This document shows, in pieces, positions 21,473 through 31,052 of a stretch of 33,234 nucleotides of DNA. The stretch comes from B4-G1 sp964393895 (GTDB lineage: Bacteria > Chloroflexota > Anaerolineae > B4-G1): NCBI GenBank assembly GCA_964393895.1, contig CAYMWP010000036.1, forward strand, positions 1-33,234, read 5' to 3'. Position 1 is the stretch's first letter. Each line of letters opens with the position of its first letter. The notes under the pieces are model-generated. The model had not been told where the DNA came from. It saw only the letters and a list, made by a program, of their open reading frames with translations, and made no database searches. A program made the translations under genes and the position numbers.

Positions 21473-22180
21473 TCACCACTCCCGCGCCACGTTCCACTCC
21501 GTCTCCCTGTTCTTCCATCCCGCCATCACTTCCGCCGGGTCGAAAGGCTCCTCGCTCTGTTCTATCCCCAGCACCCGGTCCAAGCGCAGCGAGACGACGC
21601 TTTCGTGCTCGTAGGAGTAGCCCCACAGGTAGTCGTTCGCTTTCGTCGCTGGCGACTTGCCGGGTTTGACGTCCAGAGGGGCGACGTAATAGGTCTGTAT
21701 CGGCTCCGCTGGGTCGGGCCGGTAGCGCACGTAACACTTGTGTTTGCCCCGGATGGCTGCCTTCACCAGCTCCAGCGTCCGCATCACGTTCAGCTTGACC
21801 GCTTTCTCCATCGCCGCCTGCACCTGGTCGGGGCTTTTGGCCTGGAGAATCTGTGCCCGCGCCGCCTCCGCTACCTGCGGGTCGTCCAGCGCGCCGACCT
21901 TCTCCAATGCGTGGGCCTGGGCCTCGCTCAGTGTGGCCTCAAAGCCGGTGGGCGAGACACTGATCGTCTGGATGCGATCCACCACCGGCAACAGCACCAG
22001 CAGCACCATCGCTACGATGAGCGCCCACATACTTCTGGCGCCCATGTCGCTCTCGCTGGTGCCGATCGTCACCTGATAGACCACAAAGGCCAGGATCAGC
22101 AATACCATAAAGGTGAGCAGTGTCGTTGGCAGCCACTCGTGCAGTGGGCTTTTCTTCTCGTCTGTTCTTTCGTTGGGCAT
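21473..22180 (-). CDS. Membrane-anchored protein with a C-terminal WYL-like domain
   Basis: A 235-residue protein. Two hydrophobic segments are near the N-terminus (about 17-39, LPTTLLTFMVLLILAFVVYQ; and 51-67, MWALIVAMVLLVLLPVV). A helical, Ala-rich middle follows (about 82-145). The C-terminal region (about 147-220) contains CYVRYRPDPAEPIQTYYVAP, NDYLWGYSYEHESVVSLRLD and RVLGIEQSEEPFDP. This follows the WYL-domain pattern (I/V-x-Y-R, P-L, Y-L, F/L-R-L-D-R-I). WYL domains are normally ligand sensors attached to helix-turn-helix proteins; here no DNA-binding domain is present. The ATG follows AAAGGAGATG. It is the last gene of the minus-strand envelope group, 122 bases after the preceding gene. 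WYL-like is my reading of the motif, not a search result. Confidence 0.7.
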   Translation of the reverse strand: MPNERTDEKKSPLHEWLPTTLLTFMVLLILAFVVYQVTIGTSESDMGARSMWALIVAMVLLVLLPVVDRIQTISVSPTGFEATLSEAQAHALEKVGALDDPQVAEAARAQILQAKSPDQVQAAMEKAVKLNVMRTLELVKAAIRGKHKCYVRYRPDPAEPIQTYYVAPLDVKPGKSPATKANDYLWGYSYEHESVVSLRLDRVLGIEQSEEPFDPAEVMAGWKNRETEWNVAREW

Positions 22181-22302
22181 TGGTCATCTCCTTTCTCGCG
22201 AGGCCGACCGGCGACGAGGCCCATCGCTTGCGATAGGAGCTCCGGTCTGCGGAACAACCGGCCGCGAACGGGGTCGTGCAGATTGCTGACTGTGCGGTTT
22301 CT

Positions 22303-23706
22303 CTACTGCAATCCCTGGATCTCGAAGGAATACCCCAGCAGCGCCAGCAGCACCGTCGAAGCGGCCGGTCTTTCGTACTGGAGTTCGACGACCTGGGTTT
22401 GGCCCGGCTCGATCGTCCAGGGCAGCGGAGGAGCCGCCACACGCAGGCTGCCTATCCCGGAGCTGGAGGTGAGACTGATGTCGTTCAGCCGCACGGTGAG
22501 CGGGCTGGATCCCACGTTGCTCACCTCTCCCTCAATGATCAGCGTGTCGCCGGAGCCATCTAGGAAGGCGTCGGTGATGCGCACCTCGGCCTGCCCCAAG
22601 ACAGGTTCCGCTCCGCCGCCTCCCTCGTAGGGGATGAGCACGCTGGCGCGCAATGCCGAGCCGGGTTGGGGACTAAAGGCCCAGGTGAGCGTAGGGCCGG
22701 CGAGCATCTCTGGCACCAGGTAGCCGGCCGTGCCCTGGGCCGTCGCGCCGGACGGGATTTCTCCGCTGAGGGCGCCGTGTTCCCCGCTGGAACTGGCTGC
22801 GGGCGAAAGCAGGTACAGGTTTCCTACATCGTCCTGTAACTGCATGACAAAGCCGCTGGCGTCGAGCGGCTCCGCACCGATGTTCTCGACCGAGAACTCT
22901 ACCAGGTAGTACATCGTTCCGGCGGGAGAGTCTATGCCGCTCTCGGCGTGTCCTCTGTTCACCGTCACCTGGGCATCGCCCACGTGCACCGGTTGACCGG
23001 GTTGGGCCTGCGCCCCTGACGGAGGCGGCTGAACTGGCTCCGTCTCGGCGACATAGTCGGCCGTGGCGACTTGCCAACCGCCATCCTCCGTCTCCAGGAT
23101 CAGCGTCAGGCGGGGGTAAAGTTGCTCAAAGACGGTTGCTTCGTTTGCCGTCGTCTCTCCCCGCTCGACAAAGCGGAAAAAGAGCGCCACGCCGTTGGAT
23201 AGGTGTAGCTTGATCTCGTCTCCCGGCCGCAGGTCGGTCAGCAGTGTCTCGTTGTCCGGCGTCGGCTCCAGCCCCAGGACATAGTTGACCACCGTGCCGC
23301 AAATCCAGGTGGCCGATCCTGAGCTGCTCGCCGGGTACGTCCATCCCGTCTGTTCGGGCAGGATGGGCGTGACGGGGAGCGGTTCGCCGCTTACCGTCAG
23401 GGAGATGGGGAGCGGTACGCTCACTTGTATGTCGTCGCTGCCGATGATCGTTTGGCAGGATGGGACGACGGGTATGGGGGAAGCAAAAGGGGTGGGCGTG
23501 ACTTTGACCACTTCCAGGGGCATGCCGGGGTTGCCCTTGAAGAACGCGCTCTTGATTCCCAGATAGATCATCAACGCTCCGGCGACCAGCAGGAGCAGCA
23601 CGCCGCCGGCGATGGGAATGATCAGCAGGCAACTGCGTCGAGATGATCCGGCCGAGCCCAAAGTTTGTGGAGTATCCACCGTCGTCGAAGGAGTTGGTTC
23701 GCTCAT
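22303..23706 (-). CDS. Single-pass membrane protein with extracellular Ig-like domains (DUF4352-like)
   Basis: A 467-residue protein. A polar Ser/Thr/Pro-rich N-terminus (1-24) is followed by one membrane helix (about 26-50, SCLLIIPIAGGVLLLLVAGA) and a large, presumably external part. A first domain (about 80-225) has ISLTVSGEPLPVTPILPEQT. A second (about 240-310) has HVGDAQVTVNRG and MYYLVEFSVENIGAEPLDAS then GNLYLLSP, which fits the DUF4352-type beta-sandwich pattern. A third (about 380-467) repeats the V-x-N-x-G-x-x-P-L-x-V motif (EGEVSNVGSSPLTVRLNDIS). Twenty bases separate it from the preceding secreted PPC protein gene, so they form an operon. Function is unknown; an envelope or ligand-binding role is likely. 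Confidence 0.78.
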   Translation of the reverse strand: MSEPTPSTTVDTPQTLGSAGSSRRSCLLIIPIAGGVLLLLVAGALMIYLGIKSAFFKGNPGMPLEVVKVTPTPFASPIPVVPSCQTIIGSDDIQVSVPLPISLTVSGEPLPVTPILPEQTGWTYPASSSGSATWICGTVVNYVLGLEPTPDNETLLTDLRPGDEIKLHLSNGVALFFRFVERGETTANEATVFEQLYPRLTLILETEDGGWQVATADYVAETEPVQPPPSGAQAQPGQPVHVGDAQVTVNRGHAESGIDSPAGTMYYLVEFSVENIGAEPLDASGFVMQLQDDVGNLYLLSPAASSSGEHGALSGEIPSGATAQGTAGYLVPEMLAGPTLTWAFSPQPGSALRASVLIPYEGGGGAEPVLGQAEVRITDAFLDGSGDTLIIEGEVSNVGSSPLTVRLNDISLTSSSGIGSLRVAAPPLPWTIEPGQTQVVELQYERPAASTVLLALLGYSFEIQGLQ

Positions 23707-23726
23707 AGGGATGTCATCCGTGTGGG

Positions 23727-25508
23727 TCAGGGCGACTGGCCGGGAAACTTTTGGGGCGGGATACGCAGGTAGATGCTGGCTCCCTCTTCACCGGCCACCA
23801 GTTGGCTAAAGCCAAAGAAAGGTATGCTCACGCGCACGGGGCCTTGCGCCGAGACGGTGAACTCTAGGTTGCCTAGTTCGTCGGTAAAGCCCTGGGCTAA
23901 CAGTTGGTTGGTGGCGGCTTCGTAAGCCTGGGCCGAGATGGAGGAGATGCCCTCCCCGGCGCCGGGCTGGTGGTCATCGTTGCCGTCATAGTAGACCAAC
24001 AGGTTGATGGGGATGAAGCGTGAGGCCGGTGTCCCGTCGGGTTCGGGAACTGGGGTGGGGGTCGTCATTGGGCGTATCGTGATCTCTTCGACCGGCGTTG
24101 GGGTGGCGGCGGGCGGATTCGTCGGCCTGGGGGTGGACGTCGCTCCTTCGGATGGGCCGGGGGTCGCCGTCGGTTCGCCCGGCGCCTGCATGTTGCAGAC
24201 CAACGAGTAGTTGCTGTTGTTGATGTCACTAGGCGTGCGGTCGCCGGTGCCCACCAGCACGTACAGCCAGCCCTCGTAGTTGGCATAGTAGCTGAAGGCG
24301 CTGTTGAGGTCTCCTGGCTCGATGTCGTCGTTGCCGCCGATGCCGTTCTGGTTGTGGTCGTAGACGATCATGTTGGGGTCTATGCCGGGGTCCAGATCCG
24401 AGGTGACGCACTTGTAGATAAAGCCCGGTTTGATCCAGATCTTGTAATAGTCGTTGTCTGCGCCGCCGAAGGGGGGGTGCAGGTTAAAGGTGTAGGATTT
24501 GTTGGTAGCGATGACGCAGGCGTGCTCAAAGTCGAGATTGTCCTCGCAATCGTCGGCCTCGGAGCTGGGGCCGGGACCAGGCGTGGCCGTGGGATCGGCG
24601 GGGGGGGCGTCGCTTTCCTCTATTTTCATATCGTAGGTGCCGAGGGTGTTCACTTTGTTGGTGACGCGGACGTAATAGTAGCCGTTGTAAGTGGCCTCCC
24701 ACGCGACCTGCGACGCATAGCCCACGGTGTAATCGTCGTTGCTTTTAACCACGTTGTTGTCCTTGTCGCGGATTTGTACGTAGGTGTCCACATCGCTCAG
24801 GCCGCTGGTGGTGACCTGGTACCACTTGTCGTCCTTGGCCCAGAACTTGAACCAGTCATGGTCGCTATTGCCGGGGTAGAAATTAGCCGATCCCTCCAGA
24901 CTGCTCAACGTGACCGAGGCCGAGACCGGCAGTTCGTATGCCTCGCCCTCGTCGTCGTTGGGTTCGTAATTGTCTCCCTCGGTGACGCTCGGCAGAGGGG
25001 TGTTGGTCGGAGTTGGGGTGTTGGTCGGGGTGGAGGATGGAGTTGGGGTTGGCGTCGCGGCGAGTTTGTCCAAGTCCAAACGGTATTGGGCGCTCTGGAC
25101 AGTAGTGGTGGTAGCAATAAGCGCTTCGACACGGATGTAATGAGTGGTCGTATATGCTGTCCACGATATGCTGGAGGAGTCGCTATCCAGGAGGCCCTGA
25201 CCGGCATCGTATAGGCGCATCATCAGTTGCAGGTTGCCTGTAGAGCCCAGTTTACTGAGGGTGGCCTGATATTGATGCCCGTTCTCGGTATTCAGCACAA
25301 AGTAGTCCATCGTGTCTGTTTCGGATACCACTCCGGTGGCATAGCCCGGTACGCTCACGGCATTGGCACTTCCAAAGTCGTCGTTGGGTTCAGTCTCTCC
25401 GGTCTGGAGGGATGGGACGTTTCCAGGCGCGGCCAGCGTCGCCGAGATGAAGGCGAGCAGCAGGAGCGCAAACACCGCCAGTCCAACAACTATGAGTTGA
25501 CGTTTCAT
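23727..25508 (-). CDS. Secreted multidomain protein with PPC-type domains and Pro/Thr linkers
   Basis: From ATG 25508 (after AGGAGG) the protein has 593 residues. The signal peptide is MKRQLIVVGLAVFALLLLAF then ISATLA, with cleavage near residue 26. Three domains resemble the bacterial pre-peptidase C-terminal (PPC) fold, each starting with an E/D-P-N-D-D-like or acidic motif: TEPNDDFGSANAV (about 39-150), NYEPNDDEGEAYELPV (about 180-305) and DDCEDNLDFEHACVI (about 320-430). They are separated by PTPTPSSTPTNTPTPTNTP-type linkers. A final domain (about 500-590: PINLLVYYDGNDDHQPGAGE, then TDELGNLEFTV) looks like a SdrD-B/carboxypeptidase-regulatory beta-sandwich. No protease catalytic domain is present, so it is a stand-alone surface or adhesion-type protein. 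A longer frame to 26033 overlaps the neighbouring gene and was rejected. Confidence 0.85.
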   Translation of the reverse strand: MKRQLIVVGLAVFALLLLAFISATLAAPGNVPSLQTGETEPNDDFGSANAVSVPGYATGVVSETDTMDYFVLNTENGHQYQATLSKLGSTGNLQLMMRLYDAGQGLLDSDSSSISWTAYTTTHYIRVEALIATTTTVQSAQYRLDLDKLAATPTPTPSSTPTNTPTPTNTPLPSVTEGDNYEPNDDEGEAYELPVSASVTLSSLEGSANFYPGNSDHDWFKFWAKDDKWYQVTTSGLSDVDTYVQIRDKDNNVVKSNDDYTVGYASQVAWEATYNGYYYVRVTNKVNTLGTYDMKIEESDAPPADPTATPGPGPSSEADDCEDNLDFEHACVIATNKSYTFNLHPPFGGADNDYYKIWIKPGFIYKCVTSDLDPGIDPNMIVYDHNQNGIGGNDDIEPGDLNSAFSYYANYEGWLYVLVGTGDRTPSDINNSNYSLVCNMQAPGEPTATPGPSEGATSTPRPTNPPAATPTPVEEITIRPMTTPTPVPEPDGTPASRFIPINLLVYYDGNDDHQPGAGEGISSISAQAYEAATNQLLAQGFTDELGNLEFTVSAQGPVRVSIPFFGFSQLVAGEEGASIYLRIPPQKFPGQSP

Positions 25509-25520
25509 CGTCACATTCCT

Positions 25521-25580
25521 CCTGGCAAGGGCTAAACGTCCTGCCAGGGTTACTATACCACAAAGGACGCCAGACTTCAA
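25521..25580 (-). promoter_or_regulatory. Promoter and leader hairpin of the PPC protein operon
   Basis: On the minus strand TTGAAG (25580-25575), a 17-bp gap and TATAGT (25557-25552) form a reasonable promoter. The short leader carries CCTGGCA (25548-25542) pairing with TGCCAGG (25527-25521). The second arm runs directly into the ribosome site AGGAGG, so the stem may limit translation. Whether it does is an inference. Confidence 0.6.
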
Positions 25581-25699
25581 GCGGTCAGGGAGCGCCGAAA
25601 ATGGACTGCCATGCGCTGAATTTGGGCATGGGAGGGGTCTTTTTCCCGATAGAATTGTCCTATGGCGTTTGCTTGGCCGGCAAAGATGATCGTGGCTCA

Positions 25700-26110
25700 C
25701 TACTTGCGGGGTTCTCTGGGTTTCTGGAAAAGCTCTCGCACTTCTTTGCGGTTGAGATACCACCAGGCCGCGACCAGCGCGATCACGGCCTCGAGACCAT
25801 TCAGAGCCACTAGGGTCAGCCATTTGCTCTCCGGCCCCGGCCACGCGACGACGACGTTGAACAACGTCAGACCAAAGTAGGCGCTGCATACCGCCAGCGT
25901 GAGCCAGCGCGCCCATTCTCGCAGTCGCAACAGCCCGACGGCGCCGACGAGCAGGGGCGCTATTATCAGGCCCAGGAATCCTTGCGCCGCTCCCGTCATG
26001 CTCCCTCCTAGCAAACCGCCGATGAGCAACCATCCTAGAGCACGCAAGACCAGGATCAACAGCAGTGCGCTCAAGAGCATCAACCCCAGGGGCCGTTTGC
26101 GAGCCTTCAC
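25700..26110 (-). CDS. Small four-helix membrane protein, unknown function
   Basis: A 136-residue, very hydrophobic protein with a GTG start at 26110 behind AAGGAG. Four membrane segments can be drawn: about 7-33 (PLGLMLLSALLLILVLRALG onward), 43-62, 67-90 (WARWLTLAVCSAYFGLTLFN) and 98-118, followed by a basic C-terminal tail (NRKEVRELFQKPREPRK). The ribosome site is made of heptad repeat units that overlap the end of era, 18 bases upstream, so it is probably co-transcribed with era. No family was recognised. Confidence 0.72.
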   Translation of the reverse strand: MKARKRPLGLMLLSALLLILVLRALGWLLIGGLLGGSMTGAAQGFLGLIIAPLLVGAVGLLRLREWARWLTLAVCSAYFGLTLFNVVVAWPGPESKWLTLVALNGLEAVIALVAAWWYLNRKEVRELFQKPREPRK

Positions 26111-26115
26111 TCTTA

Positions 26116-26139
26116 TACTCCTTACTCCCTACTCCCTAC
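26116..26139. repeat. GTAGGGA-type heptad tract at the era stop
   Basis: On the minus strand GTAGGGA, GTAGGGA and GTAAGGA follow one another. The tract supplies the last codons and TAG stop of era and the AAGGAG ribosome site of the next gene. Related tracts are at about 18792-18811 and 31017-31052. Confidence 0.75.
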
Positions 26140-27097
26140 CCACATACCCCAGACGGCGTAGCTCTCTCTCGTCCCGACGCCACCTTTTGCGCACTTTGAC
26201 CCACAGGTCGAGGTAGACTTGCCCGCCCGTCATACGCTCAATCTCCTGCCGCGCCGCCGTCCCAATCTGGCGCAGCATCTGCCCCCGCTTGCCGATGATG
26301 ATTCCCTTCTGAGAGTCCTTTTCGACAAAGACGTTGGCCCCCACGTAGACCACGTCGTTCTCCCGTTCCTTGAACTCTTCCACGACGACGGCGACGGCAT
26401 GCGGTATTTCCTGGCGCGTGTAGCGCAGCACCTGCTCGCGGATCAACTCGGCCCCGATCTCCCGCTCGGTCTGGTCGGTGACCTGGTTGCCGGGGTAATA
26501 GCGCGGCCCCTCCGGCAGTGCAGCCACGATCAACTTTAGCAGCTTGTCCAGGTTCACACCCTCGGTGGCGACGGTCATCATCCATTCCTGGTGGTAAGGG
26601 ACCGTTTCCCAATATGCTTCGGTGTGTGGCTCGACCTTGTCCGGCGGCAGTAGATCCATCTTGTTGAGCACCAGGATGACGGGGGCCGTCGTTGCGCTAT
26701 TCTCCGTCGGGGAAAGGCGGATCTGCTCTAGGATCAGTTTGGCAATCGTCTCGTCTTGCCTGGTGGGTGGCACAGAGGCGTCCACTATAAACAGCACTAC
26801 GTCGGCGTCGGGGATGGCGCGGGTGGCGGTGGCGACCATCGCCTGGCCCAGTTTGTGGCGTGGACGGTGGATGCCCGGGGTATCTACAAAGATGACTTGA
26901 TAATCCTCGCGGGTGAGGATGCCCAGGATGCGGTTACGGGTGGTCTGTGGCTTGGGCGAGACGATGGCGACCTTTTGTCCCACGAATTGGTTCATCAGCG
27001 TGGACTTGCCGACGTTGGGCCGGCCGATGACGGCCACAAAGCCAGAGCGATGGCCCGCAGCTGTGACGTTCAGATCGTACAGATCGTTATCCTGCAT
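26129..27097 (-). CDS. era: GTPase Era
   Basis: A 322-residue ribosome-assembly GTPase that binds 16S rRNA near its 3' end. The G domain has G1 GRPNVGKST (25-33), the Era-specific KPQTTRNRI (switch I), G3 DTPGIHRPRHKLG and G4 NKMD. The C-terminal KH domain has the EKDSQKGIIIGKRGQMLRQI signature. It is somewhat longer than a typical Era because of an N-terminal extension of about 18 residues (MQDNDLYDLNVTAAGHRS) and an insertion before G4. The ATG overlaps the last 11 bases of the upstream phosphodiesterase gene, so translation is coupled. Confidence 0.96.
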   Translation of the reverse strand: MQDNDLYDLNVTAAGHRSGFVAVIGRPNVGKSTLMNQFVGQKVAIVSPKPQTTRNRILGILTREDYQVIFVDTPGIHRPRHKLGQAMVATATRAIPDADVVLFIVDASVPPTRQDETIAKLILEQIRLSPTENSATTAPVILVLNKMDLLPPDKVEPHTEAYWETVPYHQEWMMTVATEGVNLDKLLKLIVAALPEGPRYYPGNQVTDQTEREIGAELIREQVLRYTRQEIPHAVAVVVEEFKERENDVVYVGANVFVEKDSQKGIIIGKRGQMLRQIGTAARQEIERMTGGQVYLDLWVKVRKRWRRDERELRRLGYVGRE

Positions 27098-28532
27098 CCT
27101 GCATCTTGCTCCCTTGCATGTCCGGCGGAACCGGCAGTCCGAAGGCGTCCAGGATCGTCGGTGCGACGTCCATCAGATGGCGGGCCGCCACACGTTGGCC
27201 GCTGCTCTCCGCTCCCGGATGTTTGCTATCCGCCGGGTCGGCCAGGATGAACATCCCGTTCTCGGCGTGATTGGCGTCGTCGGGGCCGGTGTCGTTCTCG
27301 AACGTGTAGATACCTCCGTGTCCAAAGCTGCCCACCGAGCGCCAGGAGAGATCGCCAAAGTAGACGATCAGGTCGGGCGGAATGTTGCGCACCTCTCGGT
27401 AGACCTCTTGCGGCTTGAAGACCCGCGTCCCGATGTCGCTGCCGTCCGGCGCGGGGATCGAGCGCAACGCCTCGGCCAGTTCGTCGTGGAACTGTTCGTA
27501 CTGCGCGGCCGGGATCGTCCCCTGTGGCTCCCGTCCTTCCACGTTCAAAAAGATGCGGGCATAGTAGCCGCCGGAGCCCCATACTTGGGTTTTTCCCCAG
27601 TCCACTTTCGCGTCGCTGAAAGGAGTCAGCTTCTTGCCCTCAGGCTCCTCCGCCAGCGTCAGGTATTCCTCGCGGCGCAGCCACTCGTTGACACAGATAC
27701 CGCCGTGCATCGGCTTGACGCCGTGATCGGAGACGACCAGGATGAACGTATCTTGGGGCACCCGCTCCAGTAGCGTGCCGATCTGCCGGTCCAGATGGAC
27801 ATAGTAATCGCGGATAGCGTGCCGGTACTTGTTACCCGGCTCGTGCTTGGGGTGCGTCGTGTCGTGAAACTTCCACATGCCGTGGTGGATGCGGTCCACT
27901 CCCATATCCACGAACATGAAAAAGTCCCACGGCTTGTTCTCTAGCAAATAACGCATCACCTTGAACTGTTTGTCGTTCATAGCGTAAATCTGCCGGAGCA
28001 AATAGCCCTTGTCCTCGGTGCGAAACTGGCGCACGTCTACGTCGTACTCCTCGCCATCCAACACCCGATCAATCTCGTAGCGCAGCTCGTTGGGGTGGGT
28101 GTATTGCCTCTCCACCGACGGGGTGAGAAAGCTAGAGATGAGATAGCCGTTGACCGGTCGAATCGGGTAGGTCTGTGGCACCCCGACCACGATGACACGT
28201 TTGCCAGCCTCGCCTAGGATCTCCCAAACCCGTTTCTCTTTGACGGCCGTGCTGGTGGCGATTGTCATCTTGTCGTAAGAATAGTCGACCCGGTTGCGAA
28301 ACCCGTAAAAGCCGAGCACGCCGGGATCCTTGCTGCTGAGCATCGAGCTCCAGGCTGGCACGGTGATAGCAGGGAGCGATGACATCAGGTCGCCATATAT
28401 TCCCCGCTCCATCAAGCCCCGCAGGTTGGGCAGTTGATCGCGCCAGGTATCAAAGACCAACTCTGGCGCGCCGCAGTCCAACCCAATGACCATGACCTTG
28501 GGCTGTTTTCGTCGGCGCAAAAACTTGAACAT
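27087..28532 (-). CDS. Type I phosphodiesterase/alkaline-phosphatase-superfamily protein
   Basis: A 481-residue cytoplasmic metallo-phosphohydrolase-like protein. Two-metal-site residues are visible: Asp19 in VIGLDCGAPE, the nucleophile Thr57 in LPAITVPAWSSM, MFVDMGVDRIHHGMW, and VVSDHGVKPMHGG. The C-terminal RHLMDVAPTILDAFGLPVP is typical of the type I phosphodiesterase/nucleotide pyrophosphatase family. The ATG follows TAGGGAG. It lies 24 bases after the bifunctional ATP sulfurylase/APS kinase gene and overlaps era. Proximity to APS/PAPS synthesis makes a nucleotide-sulfate or phosphate-ester substrate plausible, but the residues do not decide between phosphatase, phosphodiesterase and phosphomutase-like activity. 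Confidence 0.88.
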   Translation of the reverse strand: MFKFLRRRKQPKVMVIGLDCGAPELVFDTWRDQLPNLRGLMERGIYGDLMSSLPAITVPAWSSMLSSKDPGVLGFYGFRNRVDYSYDKMTIATSTAVKEKRVWEILGEAGKRVIVVGVPQTYPIRPVNGYLISSFLTPSVERQYTHPNELRYEIDRVLDGEEYDVDVRQFRTEDKGYLLRQIYAMNDKQFKVMRYLLENKPWDFFMFVDMGVDRIHHGMWKFHDTTHPKHEPGNKYRHAIRDYYVHLDRQIGTLLERVPQDTFILVVSDHGVKPMHGGICVNEWLRREEYLTLAEEPEGKKLTPFSDAKVDWGKTQVWGSGGYYARIFLNVEGREPQGTIPAAQYEQFHDELAEALRSIPAPDGSDIGTRVFKPQEVYREVRNIPPDLIVYFGDLSWRSVGSFGHGGIYTFENDTGPDDANHAENGMFILADPADSKHPGAESSGQRVAARHLMDVAPTILDAFGLPVPPDMQGSKMQDAG

Positions 28533-28556
28533 GTTAATCTCCCTACGGATGTTTTT

Positions 28557-30302
<1,746 letters not shown>

Positions 30303-30341
30303 AGTGTTCTATCTCCAAATTGTCAACTTTTCGCATACTTT

Positions 30342-30965
30342 TCACTTCTCCTTCACCAGGTAAATACCCGGCAAACTCGCCAGAGTGACTGCTACCTTTA
30401 CGAGTACGTTGGCCCAAAAGATGGACCACACTGTCGTGGCGGGCCACAGTCCTCCGAACGCGCCCCAACAAAAGATAAAGCTATCCAACGGCACGCTCAA
30501 GCCGTTGCTGACCAGCACCCGCGCCCACTGGTAGCGGCGCGTCACCCGCGTGACCCACCAATGGTAAAGCTCGGTGTCGGCAAACTCGCTGACGACCTCG
30601 GCGGCTACGGAAGCGACGACGATGCGCCACACGGGTGACAGCACCAGGCCGAACTCTGCCTGCGGGCCGACGCTGAGGTCCGGCGGCAGCCAGGCGGCAA
30701 AGGTGAACATCCCTGCCATCACCAGATTGATGACCGCAGCGGCTACGATGATGGTGCGGGCCGCGGCTCGACCGAGCAACTTGTGCACCAAGTCGCGCAG
30801 CGTAAAGGTCAAGGGATAGACAAAAGTCCCGGCGTCTATGCTAAAGCCGGCCACCAGCGCGATTTTGAGGCTCAACACGTCGGAAAGCATCTGCGCGGCC
30901 GTGTATGCGGCGACGACCAGGATGCCGCTGTTCGTGAGGGCAGTCGTATCGTCGGGACGGTTCAT
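30342..30965 (-). CDS. yhhQ: Queuosine precursor transporter (YhhQ/VUT family)
   Basis: A 207-residue integral membrane protein with about six hydrophobic segments. Family motifs are AGFSIDAGTFVYPLTFTLRD then LVHKLLG, RIVVASVAAEVVSEFADTEL then YHWW, and VSNGLSVPLDSFIF. It is known to import preQ0 or preQ1 for queuosine synthesis in tRNA. ATG 30965 was chosen. A longer version from a TTG at 30983 would start inside the T-run of the predicted terminator. No strong ribosome site is seen for either. No queuosine synthesis genes are adjacent, and no preQ1 riboswitch was recognised in the short upstream gap. Confidence 0.88.
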   Translation of the reverse strand: MNRPDDTTALTNSGILVVAAYTAAQMLSDVLSLKIALVAGFSIDAGTFVYPLTFTLRDLVHKLLGRAAARTIIVAAAVINLVMAGMFTFAAWLPPDLSVGPQAEFGLVLSPVWRIVVASVAAEVVSEFADTELYHWWVTRVTRRYQWARVLVSNGLSVPLDSFIFCWGAFGGLWPATTVWSIFWANVLVKVAVTLASLPGIYLVKEK

Positions 30966-30981
30966 TTCGACACACCAGGAC

Positions 30982-31016
30982 AAAAAGAAGGCCCACCCTC
31001 TCAGGAGCGAGCCTTC
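30982..31016 (-). terminator. Probable intrinsic terminator after the EF-G-like gene
   Basis: On the minus strand GAAGGC (31016-31011), an 18-base loop and GCCTTC (30992-30987) are followed by TTTTT. It lies about 30 bases after the EF-G-like stop and just before the transporter, so it should separate or attenuate transcription between them. Confidence 0.6.
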
Positions 31017-31052
31017 CCCTACTCCCTACCTCTTACTCCTTACTTTCTACTC
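31017..31052. repeat. Heptad tract at the stop of the EF-G-like gene
   Basis: On the minus strand GGAGTAG, AAAGTAA, GGAGTAA, GAGGTAG and GGAGTAG follow one another. The first GGAGTAG contains the TAG stop of the EF-G-like protein, which ends in an unusual KKEKEKE. Confidence 0.65.

Noticed and set aside
24354..25214. 286-codon plus-strand frame opposite the PPC protein gene
   Set aside because: Shadow of a codon-biased gene on the other strand; Val/Gly-rich, with no ribosome site or domain.
25509..26033. N-terminal extension of the PPC protein frame to 26033
   Set aside because: It overlaps the small membrane protein gene and would bury the signal peptide at MKRQLIVVG.
30966..31046. preQ1 riboswitch before the queuosine-precursor transporter
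   Set aside because: Only about 80 bases are available, filled by a terminator stem and heptad repeats; no preQ1 aptamer signature was seen.
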